From Xenophilus sp. AP218F (GTDB lineage: Bacteria; Pseudomonadota; Gammaproteobacteria; Burkholderiales; Chromobacteriaceae): a stretch of DNA of 64,000 nt. The translations under genes and the position numbers were made by a program. The stretch covers positions 62,001 through 126,000 of the forward strand of contig NJIE01000008.1 of assembly GCA_002213445.1 (NCBI GenBank). Direction: 5' to 3'. Shown one piece after another: positions 62,300 to 64,000 of the stretch (the stretch's first letter is position 1; every line of letters begins with the position of its first letter). The notes below the pieces were generated by a model. The model was not told the origin of the DNA and ran no database searches. It saw only the letters and a list, made by a program, of their open reading frames with translations.

Positions 62300-62420
62300 G
62301 CGCCGCAGGCGCTCGCTTTGGAGCGAGAGGCGGATCACCCAGCCGGCGCAAGCCGGCTTTTGTTTGACCTCTTGCCGGCCGCTCGGCGTATTCTGTGGTT
62401 TTGACCCCGGGGGAGCGACG

Positions 62421-63314
62421 ATGAACGCCAGCGAGCAATTGCAAAGCCTGATCCGCCAGCATGACGAGCAACCCGATGCCTGCGCCGACGCCCTGCGCGG
62501 CCTCCTCGCCGCGCAAACCCTGCCGGCGGAGGACCTGCCTGGCGCGGGCTGGCTGGTCAACCATCTGATCGGGGAACAGCAGGGACGCTGGGCCGAGGCG
62601 TGGGCGCTGTTGCGGCCGCTGTCGCAGGCGTCCGATCATCCCCGGCTGTTGCGCAACGCCGCTGTCGCGGCCGCGCTGGCCGGGGAGGCGGTGGCCGCCT
62701 GGGCGCTGGAGCGGCGAGTGGCCGGGGCTCAGAGTGCGCCGCTGGCGCCGACGCGGCAGGCCCTGCGCCTGGCCGCGTTGCAGCATCTGCTGCCGGCCTT
62801 GTCCGCCCGCGCCGGCGCCGAGGCCTTGCAAGGTTTGCTGGAAGAGTTCGTCGACGAAGCCTGCGCCATGGACGCGGTGGCCGCGGCCAGCCTGAACAAC
62901 GCGGTGTCGACGCTCTTGGAGCGCGATGGGCTGGATCCGGCCGACCCGGTTTGCGCCCAGGCGCTGACCGCCGGCGCGGAGTTGGCGCGCCGCTTGTGGC
63001 GGCGGGCCGGCAATTGGGTCAACGACGAGCGCGCCTGCTATCTGCAGGCCCTGGTGGCCAACCGGCTGGGCGACGCCGCCGCGGCGCGGCGGGCGGCCGA
63101 GGAAGGGCTGGCCTTGATCGCGGCCAACGGGCAAGAAGAGGTGGACCAGGCTTTCCTGCTGCTAGAGGCGGCGCGAGCCTGGCTGGCGCTGGGACAGCGG
63201 GAGGCCGGGCGGCAGGCGTGCCGGCAAGCGCGCTCTTTGGCGGCTTCGTTCGAAGACGCGGGTTTGTGGCAGTGGTTCGACGACAAGGCGCGGGGGCTGC
63301 CCGCTGCGGATTAG
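62421..63314 (+). CDS. TPR-like hypothetical protein (297 residues)
   Basis: An Ala/Leu-rich all-helical protein with degenerate tetratricopeptide-like repeats (for example ACYLQALVANRLGDAAAARRAAEEGLAL and then WLALGQREAGRQACRQARSL). No signal peptide. GGGGGAG precedes the ATG at 62421. Function unknown, probably a protein-binding scaffold. Confidence 0.7.
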   Translation: MNASEQLQSLIRQHDEQPDACADALRGLLAAQTLPAEDLPGAGWLVNHLIGEQQGRWAEAWALLRPLSQASDHPRLLRNAAVAAALAGEAVAAWALERRVAGAQSAPLAPTRQALRLAALQHLLPALSARAGAEALQGLLEEFVDEACAMDAVAAASLNNAVSTLLERDGLDPADPVCAQALTAGAELARRLWRRAGNWVNDERACYLQALVANRLGDAAAARRAAEEGLALIAANGQEEVDQAFLLLEAARAWLALGQREAGRQACRQARSLAASFEDAGLWQWFDDKARGLPAAD

Positions 63315-63322
63315 CGCAAGGC

Positions 63323-63514
63323 TCAGGCTGTGGCGGCCGCGCCGGCCTCGGCGCGGGCGTGCCAGGCTTTGTCGAAGAAATAGTGGACCACGGTGTTGAC
63401 CAGCGGCTCGACAAAGGTCACCGCGCCGCTGACCGCGAGGTCGCCGGTCAGGGCGTAAGTGACGCCGAAGGCGGTGAGAATGTGCACCAGCCCGAAGACA
63501 GCGCTTTTGGCCAT
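63323..63514 (-). CDS. DUF2061 small membrane protein
   Basis: A 63-residue protein with two membrane segments. The DUF2061 pattern is HILTAFGVTYALTGDLAVSGAVTFVEPLVNTVVHYFFDKAW. Function unknown. Start at 63514 is preferred because the frame upstream reads through a Fur-like box. It is convergent with the TPR-like gene, 8 bases apart. Confidence 0.8.
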   Translation of the reverse strand: MAKSAVFGLVHILTAFGVTYALTGDLAVSGAVTFVEPLVNTVVHYFFDKAWHARAEAGAAATA

Positions 63515-63888
63515 GACTTGCTCCGAAATCAAATAAAAATGATTATCATTTATATTTAATTCACCAAAGGCTGTCCAGTTGTTTTTGCCAATGCCGTTGA
63601 TAGCGAGCATGAGGCCTTCCGGGCTTGCCGGCATTGCGGCCGGCCGACGCGCATGGCGCGATAGCCGCATTCGCCCCGGGATGTCAGCGCTTCGCGCTCG
63701 CTATCGGATGCGGGAGAAAAGCCGGCGCGCCCTCGGCGCGAGCAGGCCAAGGCGGAGTTGATAACGACCAATTTATAAGAATTGGTTTTTATAGTATTAA
63801 CTTTATATTCACAATTCAACGCGAAAATGGCGCTGGCTTGGCCACCCGGGCCATGCCTCATGGTCTAAACACTCCGCGGAGATTCATC
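63515..63888. other. Intergenic region before the last lipoprotein gene
   Basis: 374 bases. It contains a Fur-like box next to the DUF2061 start. An inverted repeat ACCAATT-TATAAG-AATTGGT followed by TTTTTAT (63767-63791) looks like a terminator. AT-rich sequence follows. No convincing gene is present. Confidence 0.6.
63537..63553 (-). promoter_or_regulatory. Fur-like box upstream of DUF2061 gene
   Basis: AAATGATTATCATTTAT contains AATGAT-T-ATCATT, a near-perfect match to the Fur hexamer arrangement. It lies about 25-40 bases before the DUF2061 ATG, a repressor position. Confidence 0.65.
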
Positions 63889-64000
63889 GTGAATAAACAG
63901 CACCCGGCAGCCCAGGCGGCATCGCTTACGGCTATTGCTGCAGCCTGTCTGCTTACTGGTTGTGGCGGCGGCTCGGCTGCGACCCATCCCCCAGCCAACC
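63889..64000 (+). CDS. Lipoprotein, N-terminal fragment (runs off the window)
   Basis: A GTG at 63889 behind GGAG opens a frame of 37 codons to the window end. It encodes a signal peptide with the lipobox LLTGC and a Gly-rich stretch just after the cysteine. The rest of the gene is outside the window, so its function cannot be stated. Confidence 0.65.
   Translation, partial: MNKQHPAAQAASLTAIAAACLLTGCGGGSAATHPPAN

Noticed and set aside
63579-63761. 60-residue plus-strand frame in the last intergenic region
   Set aside because: Arg/Ala-rich composition, no ribosome site and no conserved look. It probably does not code.

Overview
The window is GC-rich, densely coded and mostly free of mobile DNA. 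Its gene content fits a betaproteobacterium of the Neisseriales, most like Chromobacterium. That placement is my inference from gene content and style, not from a search. There are no rRNA genes, CRISPR arrays, insertion sequences or prophage genes.

Positions 1-9500 are housekeeping and envelope genes. They comprise the end of pyrF, UDP-glucose dehydrogenase, the heptose genes hldA and hldD around a DUF924 gene, cysM, a glutathione transferase, a tandem pair of periplasmic solute-binding proteins, zapE and a minus-strand mgtC-like gene.

Positions 9700-33510 hold a nearly contiguous secondary (lateral-type) flagellar system. It contains flagellin (lafA), a FliK-like orphan, a BetR-type response regulator, a minus-strand fliM-N-P-Q-R-flhB-flhA operon, and a divergent plus-strand series fliE-F-G-H-I-J then lafB-C-D-E-F-S-T-U (cap, chaperones, hook length, FliL, sigma-28, MotA, MotB). 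A Crp/Fnr-type regulator, flgM, flgN and a glucosaminidase-only FlgJ-like gene follow. The sigma-54 activator LafK, usual for such clusters, is missing, and so are the rod, hook, P-ring and L-ring genes. A tRNA-Ala/Glu/Ala operon follows, then flgP and flgT homologues whose products form outer-membrane-associated motor rings in Vibrio.

Positions 36150-45630 carry a Fur-boxed ferric-iron ABC transporter, a YbaK deacylase, a soluble PAS chemoreceptor, two small lipoproteins, a CPHC thioredoxin-like protein, an unknown 126-residue protein, a secreted GH19 chitinase and a second infA with a 61-residue partner. Positions 45951-55470 hold a 1489-residue hemerythrin/PAS/GAF/GGDEF/EAL protein, a MocR regulator divergent from a LysE exporter, and a polar amino acid (cystine-like) ABC transporter. 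Two further identical tRNA-Ala(GGC) genes lie in this part.

Positions 55800-64000 carry hpnC-hpnD-hpnE (squalene from farnesyl diphosphate) followed by an SDR protein that has lost its catalytic residues. After it come a lipoprotein, radA, an ECF sigma factor with a small zinc-finger partner, a TPR-like protein, a DUF2061 membrane protein behind a Fur-like box, and the start of another lipoprotein.

The most interesting material is the regulation of the flagellar cluster. LafK is absent, a Crp/Fnr protein and a BetR-REC protein sit inside it, and a recurring GTGAAWWTTCAC-like element lies in its intergenic gaps. The switch protein FliM also lacks the N-terminal CheY-binding peptide.
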